Source: Planctomycetaceae bacterium (GTDB lineage Bacteria > Planctomycetota > Planctomycetia > Planctomycetales > Planctomycetaceae). Taken from it: a stretch of 64,000 nt of DNA. The notes under the pieces were generated by a model. The model did no database searches. It worked only from the letters and a program-made list of their open reading frames with translations, and was not told the origin of the DNA. Made by a program: the position numbers and the translations under genes. How positions within the stretch are numbered: the first letter of the stretch is position 1; every line of letters begins with the position of its first letter. Location: positions 1 through 64,000 of the forward strand of contig JANQRQ010000267.1 in assembly GCA_028284485.1 (NCBI GenBank), written 5' to 3'. Positions 8,053 through 17,175 of this stretch are shown piece by piece.

Positions 8053-8859
8053 CTACTTGATTGCCTTGGCAATGACATACCATCCGAGCTGGCGCTCCAG
8101 GGCTTTTAGCAGCCAATTCGGAATGAAGCGACCGAAACTGGAAAAATGCGTATGGTCTAAGTGGCGTATGTCCAATGAGACTTCGCTAAAGTCTGCCAGT
8201 ATCGTTCGCATGTCACGCCGTGAGTAGACTTTGACGAGTGGTTTGATCTCAATTCCGTCTGCGCCTTCTTCAATGGTGGACAACAACCCATCGTGACCAA
8301 GTTTTCGCAGTCGGCCATGCAAAATACCGCTAAGGAACATAATGGCGAACCAATGATACACGCTATGTTTATGATAGAACGTCAGTATCAGCTCGCCGCC
8401 GGGCTTCAACACGCGGAACGCCTCAGAAATGCAGCGAATCGTATCGGGCGTATGATGCAACACGCCAAAACTGTAGACCGCATCGAACGATTCGCTTTCG
8501 AAATGAAGTTCGGATGCATCTTCCAAGAATAGTTGTGCCGTGAGGCCTCTTTGCCCGAGATTCTCTCGAGCAAGGTTGTAATGGTTTTCGGTAATGTCAA
8601 CGCCGTAGCAATCGGCACCGGCCTTTGCAAATTGGCACAAATCCGTCCCTTGGCCGAAACCGATTTCGAGGACCTTTTGTCCCTGATACTCATCGTAGCG
8701 GTACTGGTCCCGCATCCACGGTGCGTAGTCTTCGTATCGGTTTCGCTCAACCGACAGAAAGTATTCGAGCGACGCCTTATCGCCGTCCACCTCACCGCAT
8801 GGAGTTGTATTCCACTGCTTTTGAGCGGCCCGTTTCCAATCGTTAACGACGGTTGCCAT
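8053..8859 (-). CDS. Class I SAM-dependent methyltransferase
   Basis: 268 residues. Motif I is VLEIGFGQGTD (about 63-73), followed by the acidic GVDITENHYNLA and the post-motif region DAVYSFGVLHHTPDT, then VLKPGGELILTFYH. These are the standard SAM-binding elements of Methyltransf_11/25 proteins. A good GGAAGTGAGAT precedes the ATG. It is the last gene of the minus-strand glycan operon. Placement suggests O- or C-methylation of a sugar or a glycan precursor, but the substrate cannot be read from sequence. Confidence 0.85.
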   Translation of the reverse strand: MATVVNDWKRAAQKQWNTTPCGEVDGDKASLEYFLSVERNRYEDYAPWMRDQYRYDEYQGQKVLEIGFGQGTDLCQFAKAGADCYGVDITENHYNLARENLGQRGLTAQLFLEDASELHFESESFDAVYSFGVLHHTPDTIRCISEAFRVLKPGGELILTFYHKHSVYHWFAIMFLSGILHGRLRKLGHDGLLSTIEEGADGIEIKPLVKVYSRRDMRTILADFSEVSLDIRHLDHTHFSSFGRFIPNWLLKALERQLGWYVIAKAIK

Positions 8860-8979
8860 ATCTCACTTCCTTGTTTTTGTGGATTTCGCGATGCCGACGC
8901 GATCTTCCGGATTTCCGTTCAGCCGCTTTTCTGTCTGCTTGTTTCTAAGCACCAGATGGGGTGTATGCCGTAAGCGCAT

Positions 8980-9696
8980 TCATGCCGCACTCTGCTGGGG
9001 TCTCGTGGAACAACTCCCGATCTGCGTTTGTGCACACTGCATAATGATATGGGTATAGGGAATCCGAAGTAGATCTGTCCGAATGTCGGTCGCCACGTAC
9101 GGGAACACCGATTGCGCTAGCGATTCATACTGAACTTTATTGCGCACAAATTGCCCTCGGTCCATTTTCAGGAAGGTACGGGCCAGAAAACCTTGACCCG
9201 TAATGAAACAACCGTCGAATGTAATCAGTCGACCCGCAGGCTTGAGGCCGCGTCGCGCCAGCTCGAAAAGACTCCGCGCTTCGGCATCGTCGAGATGGTG
9301 AACAACACCCGTGGCAATAACAACGTCGAATTCACCGAGTTCGTCAAATGCTGCGTCGTTCACTTTCTTGCACCAGAAGTTGCCGCGCGAGCCAAACCGT
9401 TTTTGAGCGGACCGAATATATTTGCTGCTCAGGTCAAACCCGTGGTATTCCACCTCAGGCAGGTATTCGAGAATATCCGCCGGCCCACAACCGATATCGA
9501 GAATTCGAATGCCCGGCTTGGGACAAATGAAGTCTTCAACCAGAACCTGCGACGCATTCCTGGCCACTGATCCACGAAACGCGCTGTACACCGACGCGAT
9601 TCCGAGCAGGGCACGTGGATCAGCTAGTTTAAGGTTTACCATGACGAACGCCTTATTGACATTGCGAGTGAAATGATTGGTCAAATTCGAATTCAC
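8980..9696 (-). CDS. Class I SAM-dependent methyltransferase
   Basis: 238 residues with motif I ILDIGCGPADILEYLP, acidic motif YHGFDLSSKYI, and FDVVIATGVVHHLDD followed by GLKPAGRLITFDG. The start is taken as GTG 9696, giving a 4-base GTGA overlap with the stop of the upstream membrane-protein gene, which suggests translational coupling. The first 30 residues are outside the SAM fold. It is one of four methyltransferases in this operon; a role in glycan decoration is inferred from context only. Confidence 0.8.
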   Translation of the reverse strand: MNSNLTNHFTRNVNKAFVMVNLKLADPRALLGIASVYSAFRGSVARNASQVLVEDFICPKPGIRILDIGCGPADILEYLPEVEYHGFDLSSKYIRSAQKRFGSRGNFWCKKVNDAAFDELGEFDVVIATGVVHHLDDAEARSLFELARRGLKPAGRLITFDGCFITGQGFLARTFLKMDRGQFVRNKVQYESLAQSVFPYVATDIRTDLLRIPYTHIIMQCAQTQIGSCSTRPQQSAA

Positions 9697-11282
9697 TCCA
9701 CATCGTCGAGAATGACAATATGGAGATTTCTGTCTTCACATTTCAGGGGTTCATCGAATTCGGGAACGGTCGATTGAAACTCCGTACGCCGTCCGACGTG
9801 AACCAAGACGAAATCGGCGCCCTGATAGCGATACGCCGTATCGAGCACATCGATTACCTCTTGAAAATGGGGAGCCGTCTCGGGATTGTCGAGCAATGTT
9901 TGCCGCGCACACCGATACTCGCGAAGTATGTCTTCCGAGCACAAGGCCGCGTAGCTTTTTTCGTAACCCAAGAGCGTCGGCGGTTGCCGCGGGAACAACA
10001 TATTCGACATCTGTGCTAATACGATGTTGTTAATCGCGACCTTTCCCGAATCGACTCGCAGGGATTCAAGCAGTTCTTCGCCCATCTGAAATTGCGCTGC
10101 GTACTGCAAATTGGCGCGAACCGTTCGAAGCCCCGCACCAAAGGCAAGCAGTAAAGACACACAAACCAGGACTTTAGTCAGCCACGCAGAGCGCACGACA
10201 AAAATCGCGATCAGCGCGACACAGATGACTCCCACGTATTGTTCATAGGCATTCGGCACGCCTAATAGACCAGTCACAATCTGGTGATTGGCTGCAAACA
10301 ACGGTGCGATGGCCAGAATCCAAACCAAGAAACGATACTCTCGGGGACACCGACGATGACCCCACCACGCCACGATCGCGCCCAATAGAAATGTAAATGA
10401 AAGAAGTGGTAGACGGGTTTCTGCCAAGAACATTCGAGCTTCATGAGGAATCAGAGTATGCAAATGAATCCACATGCCGCATGTGATTAGCCCGAATGCA
10501 GCCATCGGAGCTGCCCAATTCGACCAACGATGCGCACGAAATCGATGATGAATGTGCAGCGACACCACAATAAAAGCCGTCGGGACTGCAACGAATGGGT
10601 ATAAGAACGGCAGGCACAAATAAACAAACAAGAACGATCGCCTCCGTAGCGATAGCCAAGCGCAACAACTCAACACCGCCAACGAGAACTGTGGTTCGGG
10701 TGAGCGCACGAAGGGAAGAAAGAATGCTTCCGGCACGGTGAACCAGTAAATCATTCCCGACGTCAAATTCCATGTGAACAGGCGGGAAACAATGGGGTTG
10801 AATCCTCCGAACGCCAACGGCAGGAATCCCACAATAATGGCGCACTCGGTCGCTCTCTGCTTCGTAATGTCCAATTGCAGAAAGCAGCCACGAGCAGCGA
10901 TTAAGACGACCGGAAACAATACAATGTCGAACAGGAAGTTAATCCAACCTCCTGAAAGCCCGAACTCATGACCGGCAGTAACAACAAACTGGGAAATCCG
11001 CGTCAAAGATTGGCCGGCCTTTGAGAAATCATACTGCAGATACGATGTCTCATCCCAAGCGTTGATGTAGTAAAGGTATCCGCCGGTTGAGATCGCTTGA
11101 TAGATGGGGTATGCATTCTGCACTAGTGTCAACGTCAACACTGCGATGAGAAAACGCTTCCGCTTCGTTTTCTCGGCCGCGCGGATCTGACTCAAATCGG
11201 GACTGACAGAATCGCCAGGACCCTCTGTAATGGATGCCGACTTGGTTGATGCATCACGTTCTAATAGTTGCATATTTCCCAT
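9693..11282 (-). CDS. Polytopic membrane protein, probable GT-C-type glycosyltransferase (copy 2)
   Basis: 529 residues from ATG 11282, which has AAGG seven bases upstream; the open frame continues upstream into the neighbouring gene but that part looks spurious. About ten hydrophobic helices are followed by a soluble C-terminal region of some 130 residues. The first external loop after helix 1 holds an acidic pair, WDETSYLQYDFSKA, reminiscent of the catalytic DE loop of GT-C transferases. It is clearly a paralogue of the upstream gene at 11341-12882 (shared SPEPQFSLA, YLCLPFLY, RLPLLSFTFLL and EYRCARQ-LL-PET). No named family is recognised with certainty. Confidence 0.65.
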   Translation of the reverse strand: MGNMQLLERDASTKSASITEGPGDSVSPDLSQIRAAEKTKRKRFLIAVLTLTLVQNAYPIYQAISTGGYLYYINAWDETSYLQYDFSKAGQSLTRISQFVVTAGHEFGLSGGWINFLFDIVLFPVVLIAARGCFLQLDITKQRATECAIIVGFLPLAFGGFNPIVSRLFTWNLTSGMIYWFTVPEAFFLPFVRSPEPQFSLAVLSCCAWLSLRRRSFLFVYLCLPFLYPFVAVPTAFIVVSLHIHHRFRAHRWSNWAAPMAAFGLITCGMWIHLHTLIPHEARMFLAETRLPLLSFTFLLGAIVAWWGHRRCPREYRFLVWILAIAPLFAANHQIVTGLLGVPNAYEQYVGVICVALIAIFVVRSAWLTKVLVCVSLLLAFGAGLRTVRANLQYAAQFQMGEELLESLRVDSGKVAINNIVLAQMSNMLFPRQPPTLLGYEKSYAALCSEDILREYRCARQTLLDNPETAPHFQEVIDVLDTAYRYQGADFVLVHVGRRTEFQSTVPEFDEPLKCEDRNLHIVILDDVE

Positions 11283-11340
11283 CAAATTGCCTTGGAGAAC
11301 AATGTCGTTCTCAATCGTGTGGAAATGCCTCGTCGCATAG

Positions 11341-12882
11341 TCATTCCTGCGCACCCACAATGACAACGTGAATGTCCATCGGTTCGCAGTCCAGCGATTG
11401 ATCGATACTTGCGTATCGGGACTGAAACTCAGATTTCCGGCCAATATGGATCAGCTTGAAATCCGCACTTTGATAACGATATGCCGCATCGAGTGTTTTA
11501 AATGCATCTCGGAATACTGGCTCTGTTTCGGGATCGCCAAGTAACTGTTGCCGAGCGCATCGATACTCGCGCACCGTCTGCTCATTTGACAAGCTCGCGA
11601 AACTTCTTGCGTACGCAAGCAGCGTAGGCCGCTGCTTAGGCAACACCATATTGGCGACCTGTGCCAAATCGATAGAATTGATCGCAACCCGATCAGCATT
11701 GACGCGTAGCTCTTGTAAGAGTTCATCGTCGAGCACTAGCTTCGCATTGCAGGTGAGATTTCGATGAAACACAACGCCCGAGAAACAAATTCCCACGCAG
11801 ACAACTGAGTAGAGAATAGCCCGTCTCATGCGAATCGATCGTGCAACAAACACCACAACCAGTGATGCACAGAGCACGCCCGAGTGCTGTTCATAGGCGG
11901 TCGGAACGGCGACCACTCCAGTGAACACCTGATGATTGACCGACACAAGCGGTGCCAGCGCCAATATCCACATCAAATATCGAAATTGTGGAGGGCAATT
12001 TCGCTGCCCGACTGCTGCAAATGTAGCGGCGAGAAGAAATGTGAAAGAGAGAATCGGCAAACGCGATTGCACGAAAAATTGCTTCGCTTCCAAAGGGGTA
12101 AGAGAATTGAAATGAATCCATAACGCGACCCCAAGGACTCCGATGGACGCAAGCGGTGCGACGACGACCGACCTACGGTAGGCCGACATCCGTTGGCGCA
12201 AGTGTAACGACATCACAACAAATACTGCGGGAACCGCTACGAATACGTAAAGAAATGGCAGGCACAAATAAAGATAAAGAAACGACTTTTTCCGAATTGA
12301 CCACCATACGACACAGCTGAGTATCGCGAGGGAAAACTGGGGCTCGGGAGAGCGGGCCAACGGTAGAAACCGCGACTCGGGAACGGACAGCCAATAGATC
12401 CAACCCGATTCCAGATTCCACAGGAACAAACGATGAATCAGCGGATTGACTCCGCCAAGGATCAACGGCAGCAACGCAAGAATCACAGCCGAAACCGACG
12501 CATCACGATCCGATTGGCCGACACACTTAAAACATGCTCGAACGGCAATCAGAAATACGGGAAATGCCACCAAGTCAAATACAAAGTTGATCAAACCACC
12601 TGAAAGACCGACTTCATGCAAGGCGGTGACAAGGAATTGACTGACTCGCGTCAAAGACTGCGTTGCCTTTGAGAAATCATACTGCAGATACGATGCCTCA
12701 TCCGAAGCCGTACGATAGAACAAGTACCCACCGGTCGAGATGGCCTGATAAATTGGATACACATTCTGCAGCAAAGATAAACCGACCACGGCAAACAGAA
12801 ACCAAGTTCGGTCGCTAATTGCACGTGCCGTGGTTCTTGGCAGTACTTTTGTCTGTGATTGCAGAATGTCGAACGTCAGCAT
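11341..12882 (-). CDS. Polytopic membrane protein, probable GT-C-type glycosyltransferase (copy 1)
   Basis: 513 residues with the same architecture as its downstream neighbour: N-terminal helix ending QAISTGGYLFY, an external loop SDEASYLQYDFSKA, about ten membrane helices and a soluble C-terminal domain with VREYRCARQQLLGDPETEP. The ATG overlaps the stop of the upstream methyltransferase (ATGCTGA, seven bases), indicating translational coupling. The pair probably arose by tandem duplication. A role as glycosyltransferases or polymerase-like proteins using lipid-linked sugars is inferred from topology and neighbours. Confidence 0.65.
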   Translation of the reverse strand: MLTFDILQSQTKVLPRTTARAISDRTWFLFAVVGLSLLQNVYPIYQAISTGGYLFYRTASDEASYLQYDFSKATQSLTRVSQFLVTALHEVGLSGGLINFVFDLVAFPVFLIAVRACFKCVGQSDRDASVSAVILALLPLILGGVNPLIHRLFLWNLESGWIYWLSVPESRFLPLARSPEPQFSLAILSCVVWWSIRKKSFLYLYLCLPFLYVFVAVPAVFVVMSLHLRQRMSAYRRSVVVAPLASIGVLGVALWIHFNSLTPLEAKQFFVQSRLPILSFTFLLAATFAAVGQRNCPPQFRYLMWILALAPLVSVNHQVFTGVVAVPTAYEQHSGVLCASLVVVFVARSIRMRRAILYSVVCVGICFSGVVFHRNLTCNAKLVLDDELLQELRVNADRVAINSIDLAQVANMVLPKQRPTLLAYARSFASLSNEQTVREYRCARQQLLGDPETEPVFRDAFKTLDAAYRYQSADFKLIHIGRKSEFQSRYASIDQSLDCEPMDIHVVIVGAQE

Positions 12883-13751
12883 ATCGGTTTTCGAAAGACC
12901 CCCAGAATCGAAGTGCCCCAGGGAAATGGAAGATAGTGACCTATTGGAGTTTCCATGGAAAAGATCGCTTCCAAAACGCGATTGATCGGTTTGGCCGGAA
13001 TCCGATGAGTCTGCTGAAGATGTTGGCGAATCTCCTCATCTGTCATGTTTCCGATGTCCGGTCTGCGCCAGCGACTCATCACCAAGAGCGGGCTGAGAAA
13101 GAACATGAAATATCGCGCCGTGTACAACTCGAGACCCGCTTCTGACGCCAAGCGGCGAAAATCGGCACGAGCGTAGCGTCGCACATGATGAGCCAGTTCA
13201 TCGTTGTAACTCCAAAAGCACATGAGCGCCGGCGTTGTTACGAACAGGAACCCCCCGGGTCGCAATGCGGCGGCAATCTGCCTCAAGGCATCCCTGTCCT
13301 CAGGGATATGCTCCAAAACATCGAGCAGGAATATCGCATCCCAGCGGTCCTGCCAGTGCAGGTTCAACAAGTCGACCTGATACCTCTCCACATCGGGTCC
13401 GACAACAGACTCCGCGTATCGCAAAGCAACGTCAGACGAATCCGCCAGAGCCAATTCCCGAAACCTGAGGTCACCATGGGATTGCAGGTACTTGATCCAG
13501 CCGCCACAGCCACCGCCAATATCAATGGCGCTGATGGAGTCCTCCGCATCTTTACTCAGATGCCTTACCAATGCAGAAAACAAAAACCGGTGGCGACCGC
13601 CGTACCAAAAATGATTCTGCTGCATCTTTAGTAGACTGGCAAAGGCCGCGGGATCGTATTCCTCATCGCGATGCTGGACCGGCTCGACCGGGCGCAAGAT
13701 GCCTTCGGAATCCCGTAAGTACGACGGCGGGTTTGCTAAAGCCAATGACAC
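12876..13751 (-). CDS. SAM-dependent methyltransferase
   Basis: 291 residues, GTG start at 13751 with AAAGG ten bases upstream. The N-terminal part has the aromatic motif QQNHFWYGGRHRFLF found in a group of glycan-associated methyltransferases. Motif I is AIDIGGGCGGWIKYL, followed by the WDAIFLLDVLEHIPEDRDAL segment and ALRPGGFLFVTTPAL. The region DELAHHVRRYARADFRRL is also typical of this subgroup. The stop overlaps the next gene's ATG. Confidence 0.85.
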   Translation of the reverse strand: MSLALANPPSYLRDSEGILRPVEPVQHRDEEYDPAAFASLLKMQQNHFWYGGRHRFLFSALVRHLSKDAEDSISAIDIGGGCGGWIKYLQSHGDLRFRELALADSSDVALRYAESVVGPDVERYQVDLLNLHWQDRWDAIFLLDVLEHIPEDRDALRQIAAALRPGGFLFVTTPALMCFWSYNDELAHHVRRYARADFRRLASEAGLELYTARYFMFFLSPLLVMSRWRRPDIGNMTDEEIRQHLQQTHRIPAKPINRVLEAIFSMETPIGHYLPFPWGTSILGVFRKPIC

Positions 13752-13828
13752 GGAATGAAAACCTTTGAAACGCGAAATGAGTTTCTTCGTTGGCGGTCTT
13801 GAATCGGCCTCATTAATCTACTTTCGAC

Positions 13829-14584
13829 TCAGGCCGAACGACGACTGGTCGATTCCGGTTTTAGTACGCGCTGTTGTGCGTTTGAGTTATGAGAAGTGCA
13901 GCTCGGCGTGATGTACTTCGGCGCATCGGGTCCGACATGAAATAGCAGATCAAGTATCGAAACTTCATGACAAAACGGCGGATGGAGCTGTGGATACTTC
14001 GGATAGCCATCGTAATTCATGTACTCGACAGCGATGCCCGCGCTATTGAATTCCTGCTCGTCGAGGTAATCCTTTGCCGCCGGCCCCGAGACGTAAACAT
14101 CGGCTTGATAATTCGAGACAAGCTTCAACAATCGTTCGCTACCACTACCAGTAACTTGAAACTCTGATGCATTGCGAAATTCGGTTGTGATTCCCAAAAA
14201 CTCCGTCGCAATCCTTTGGATCATGTACTGATTGAGCTCTGAAAGGTTTTCCCAACACTGATCGAGATACACCGCCTCGAGGAATTCTCGATATGTCTCA
14301 AAAAATGGACTTTTGCTGTACGACTGCTGTAACGTTCGAAAATGCTTCTTTTGCCAATGAGAGTCCGTTATCTCGACGTCGCAAATGCGTCGACCAAGAT
14401 TGCCTCCTGTCGGCACGGTTAGCCAATTCAATCCGTTTGATGTCTTAATTCGATTACGATTGCGCCAATCATTTTTCGTATATTGGACGTCGTCGTAGAA
14501 CACGAATGTCTCGACGCGTTGAATGATGTCGAAATATCCCTTCCAGGGAATGTAGTTCGATTGCAGAACTGCTAAACGTTTCAT
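13829..14584 (-). CDS. WbqC family protein
   Basis: 251 residues from ATG 14584, chosen because WbqC-family proteins begin with the block seen here, LAVLQSNYIPWKGYFDII. Other family blocks are VFYDDVQYTKNDWRNRNRI and the central YVSGPAAKDYLDE. WbqC-like proteins occur in O-antigen and capsule loci, often beside WecE-like aminotransferases and carbamoyl-phosphate-synthase-like ATP-grasp enzymes, as here. The biochemical activity is not firmly established; participation in acylating an amino sugar is an inference from the neighbours. An upstream in-frame ATG at 14617 overlaps the phosphoesterase gene. Confidence 0.85.
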   Translation of the reverse strand: MKRLAVLQSNYIPWKGYFDIIQRVETFVFYDDVQYTKNDWRNRNRIKTSNGLNWLTVPTGGNLGRRICDVEITDSHWQKKHFRTLQQSYSKSPFFETYREFLEAVYLDQCWENLSELNQYMIQRIATEFLGITTEFRNASEFQVTGSGSERLLKLVSNYQADVYVSGPAAKDYLDEQEFNSAGIAVEYMNYDGYPKYPQLHPPFCHEVSILDLLFHVGPDAPKYITPSCTSHNSNAQQRVLKPESTSRRSA

Positions 14585-14600
14585 AACTTGGCCAATCTTG

Positions 14601-15329
14601 TCACGCCACGCCTTCATTCAGCGAGCAGTTTCGACGCCTGCTCACGATTGAAATCCTTGAAATCTCTCCACCAATTCTCGTCCCGCCATAGAGATTCTTA
14701 AAAATGTGATCGCTGAATCCGGCGGTTCGCATCCGATCAGCCGTTTCGGCTACGTCGTATTCGACCCTGCGAAGCGAAACCTGGTTGCCATCGAGAATGG
14801 CGTAAGCTGCGCGCCAGTCCCCATCTCTTGGCTGACCAACAGAACCGGGATTACAGAACACATGCGTTCCGAACTCATAATGAAACTGGACGTGCGTGTG
14901 CCCTGACAGGTAGATCCCAGGCTTTCGATTTGCAAAATATGTCCAATCCAACTGATACAGATACTCATCAAGTGGATCATTCCACCCAGCGTGAACCATG
15001 AAGAGACCGTCTTGCTCGAATCGAAAAGGGGATTCCTTTAACCATTCCAGATTCGTCGCTGATATTTGCGATCGCTGATAATCAAGGCAGAGATTCGCCG
15101 AATTTGACCGTGGACAAGGGCGCCCGCTTGTCAGATAGAAATCGTGGTTTCCCATCAGATTTGGGATACCGCGTTCCCGCAACAAATCGATGCATTCATT
15201 GACCATGCAGTAATACCCTGCAACATCCCCCAAAGAATAGAACTCGCTGCAGCCGAGCGAGTCCGCATCGCGAAGGACCGCCGAAAGAGCGCTGTAATTT
15301 CCGTGAATGTCAGACAAGATGGCAATCAT
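14601..15329 (-). CDS. Calcineurin-like metallophosphoesterase (YfcE/MJ0936-like)
   Basis: 242 residues with the metal-binding blocks in order: SDIHGN (6-11), SLGDVAGY (about 32-39), LMGNHDFYL (about 58-66), MVHAGWND (about 110) and YLSGHTHVQF (about 139-148). This is the complete di-metal site. The ATG at 15329 lies inside the end of the ATP-grasp gene (20-base overlap), so the two are probably co-translated. A soluble phosphodiesterase or phosphatase is likely; the physiological substrate within glycan assembly is unknown. Confidence 0.85.
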   Translation of the reverse strand: MIAILSDIHGNYSALSAVLRDADSLGCSEFYSLGDVAGYYCMVNECIDLLRERGIPNLMGNHDFYLTSGRPCPRSNSANLCLDYQRSQISATNLEWLKESPFRFEQDGLFMVHAGWNDPLDEYLYQLDWTYFANRKPGIYLSGHTHVQFHYEFGTHVFCNPGSVGQPRDGDWRAAYAILDGNQVSLRRVEYDVAETADRMRTAGFSDHIFKNLYGGTRIGGEISRISIVSRRRNCSLNEGVA

Positions 15330-16281
15330 ACGTTACGAGTTCATCGATATAACGGACGGCATGGCCAGATCGAACGTCACTCATCAACGAGCGTCGATTA
15401 TGAAGAAAATATTCGACGCATAACTCGACGTCGTTAATGCCAAATGCACGGCGAATCGAATGTGAGGATGAAAAACGTGGGTTGATCTCCAACAACAGAT
15501 ATTCCCCATCATGCTTTCGAAACTGCATGTTGGTCGGCCCAATCGGATGAAACCGTTCGACCAATTCATGAACACACTTCTCAAGTGCCGGTTCGTCCAC
15601 TGTTGTCGCTTTACATGTTGCACCATCCGGGCCAAGGTGCCGGCGAAGTGCCAATACGTGCGAGCATGTCCCATCGCCGTATCCAAATAACCCGACGGTA
15701 AATTCCGAATCGGCGCTACCTACGAATTGCTGTAGCAGGAAATCATCAGTTGCCTTATCGCACCAATACTCGAAATCCTTTCGGCTTGTAATCAATTGGA
15801 TTCCCTTCGACGCGTATGAGCGCCTTGGCTTCAAAAGAAACGGAAGGCCCAATCGCTCGACGAGCATGTCATAATCGGCGTCGAGACTAGATTTGATGTA
15901 GGGCAATTCGGCATCCCGAAGTCGGCAATATGTCATCCATTTATCAGCAGCAGTTTGAATCAGCGAAATGTCGTTTAAAGCGATCGTTGTCCCTATGCTC
16001 TTGCGGAGATCCGCATCGTTTGCAAAGCGTTGCACGTCTTGCTCGATGCCCGGGAGAACCAAATCGATGGAATGCCGTTGAACGATCTCGGATAAGAACT
16101 CGGGATACTTGGGAGATGATGTGAGTACAGCCTGTTCAAATTCATCGCACCAATGGCGCCCGACTGCATCGTCGTAAATGTCAGTGCCGATCACTTTCAG
16201 TGGCATGGAGCAATCTCGGCACGACCGCACAATTCCGTAGCCGATTATGGCGCCAACTCCCGTTACGAGAACGCGAATCAT
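15310..16281 (-). CDS. ATP-grasp ligase of the carbamoyl-phosphate-synthase-like type
   Basis: 323 residues from ATG 16281, with GGAGC five bases upstream. The N-terminus, IRVLVTGVGAIIGYGIVRS, is the pre-ATP-grasp nucleotide fold. The ATP-grasp core includes LPFLLKPRRSYASKGI, LLQQFVGSADSEFTVGLF, and the metal-binding segment YLLLEINPRFSSSHSIR. Proteins of this kind beside WbqC and sugar aminotransferases are candidates for joining an amino or carboxylic acid to an amino sugar. That reaction is inferred, not shown. Confidence 0.85.
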   Translation of the reverse strand: MIRVLVTGVGAIIGYGIVRSCRDCSMPLKVIGTDIYDDAVGRHWCDEFEQAVLTSSPKYPEFLSEIVQRHSIDLVLPGIEQDVQRFANDADLRKSIGTTIALNDISLIQTAADKWMTYCRLRDAELPYIKSSLDADYDMLVERLGLPFLLKPRRSYASKGIQLITSRKDFEYWCDKATDDFLLQQFVGSADSEFTVGLFGYGDGTCSHVLALRRHLGPDGATCKATTVDEPALEKCVHELVERFHPIGPTNMQFRKHDGEYLLLEINPRFSSSHSIRRAFGINDVELCVEYFLHNRRSLMSDVRSGHAVRYIDELVTYDCHLV

Positions 16282-16401
16282 AGATGCTCCAGTATTCCAC
16301 AATGGCGAAAGGCGGTTTCCATCGACCACTTGAAATTCACACAGTGCAAAATTCGCCCCTGCCAATATCAGCATGGGAGAGTTCAGTCAGCGTGATACGA
16401 G

Positions 16402-17160
16402 TTACGACGTTGTCGAGTCAACGATAGCCTCGACGAGAATCGCATTGCACAATTCCGGATATTCCAAACCAATTTGACAAAATGCATTCAGTACACGTCG
16501 ATCGAGTTCCAGCGATCCCAATTGGCGCGTTGTCAGGGGCTTCAGAAAGATTCCTTTTTTCGCCCTCACACTCAGGCCGGAAGACTGCACGGCATCAACA
16601 AGAGATTGAAGATCGAAATAGCGCTTATGTCCCAGCCGATGGTCGTGTTCGCTGAGCGCATGCAGATCGTCCAGAAACCCTGACTCCAACCCGACCCGCC
16701 GGTGAAGCGATTCCGCATTGGGAACAGCGATGAGCATACAGCCATTCGGTTTCAAGTATTCACGATACTTCTTCAAAACGGCCTGGGGATCTTCGACATG
16801 CTCCAGCACAAACCCCATTTCCATAATGTCGAATTGATGATCTGTCTGAAAATCTTCGAACATTGTGTGCACGAGATTCACAGCAGGAGGAACCACAGCC
16901 GATTCTCGAAATTGATGCAAAATATCTGCGGATCCTTCGAGGATGACATAGGTTTCCATTCGGTCCGCTAATGCTGAAATAATGCGTTTCGGGACAGTCT
17001 GAAATCCTATTCCAAAACTGAGAACCGAAACTGGGTCGCTGCCCTGACAACGATTAAGAACCTGTTCGACGTAACAATCCAACATCAACTGGTTCTCATC
17101 GTGAAAATCAAATGACTCGGCATACGAGCTCTTAAAACTGTCGAGTGCATACGTTTTCAT
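16402..17160 (-). CDS. SAM-dependent methyltransferase
   Basis: 252 residues. The SAM-binding segment reads VSVLSFGIGFQT, a slightly degenerate motif I in which the usual second glycine region is FGIG. It is followed by YVILEGSADIL, the FDIMEMGFVLEHVEDPQAVLKK block and LKPNGCMLIAVPNAESLHRR. The last block is shared by ubiE/Methyltransf_23-type proteins. Located between the glycosyltransferase and the ATP-grasp gene with 15 bases to the former, so co-transcription is likely. Confidence 0.82.
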   Translation of the reverse strand: MKTYALDSFKSSYAESFDFHDENQLMLDCYVEQVLNRCQGSDPVSVLSFGIGFQTVPKRIISALADRMETYVILEGSADILHQFRESAVVPPAVNLVHTMFEDFQTDHQFDIMEMGFVLEHVEDPQAVLKKYREYLKPNGCMLIAVPNAESLHRRVGLESGFLDDLHALSEHDHRLGHKRYFDLQSLVDAVQSSGLSVRAKKGIFLKPLTTRQLGSLELDRRVLNAFCQIGLEYPELCNAILVEAIVDSTTS

Positions 17161-17175
17161 GAAAAACCAAACTTT

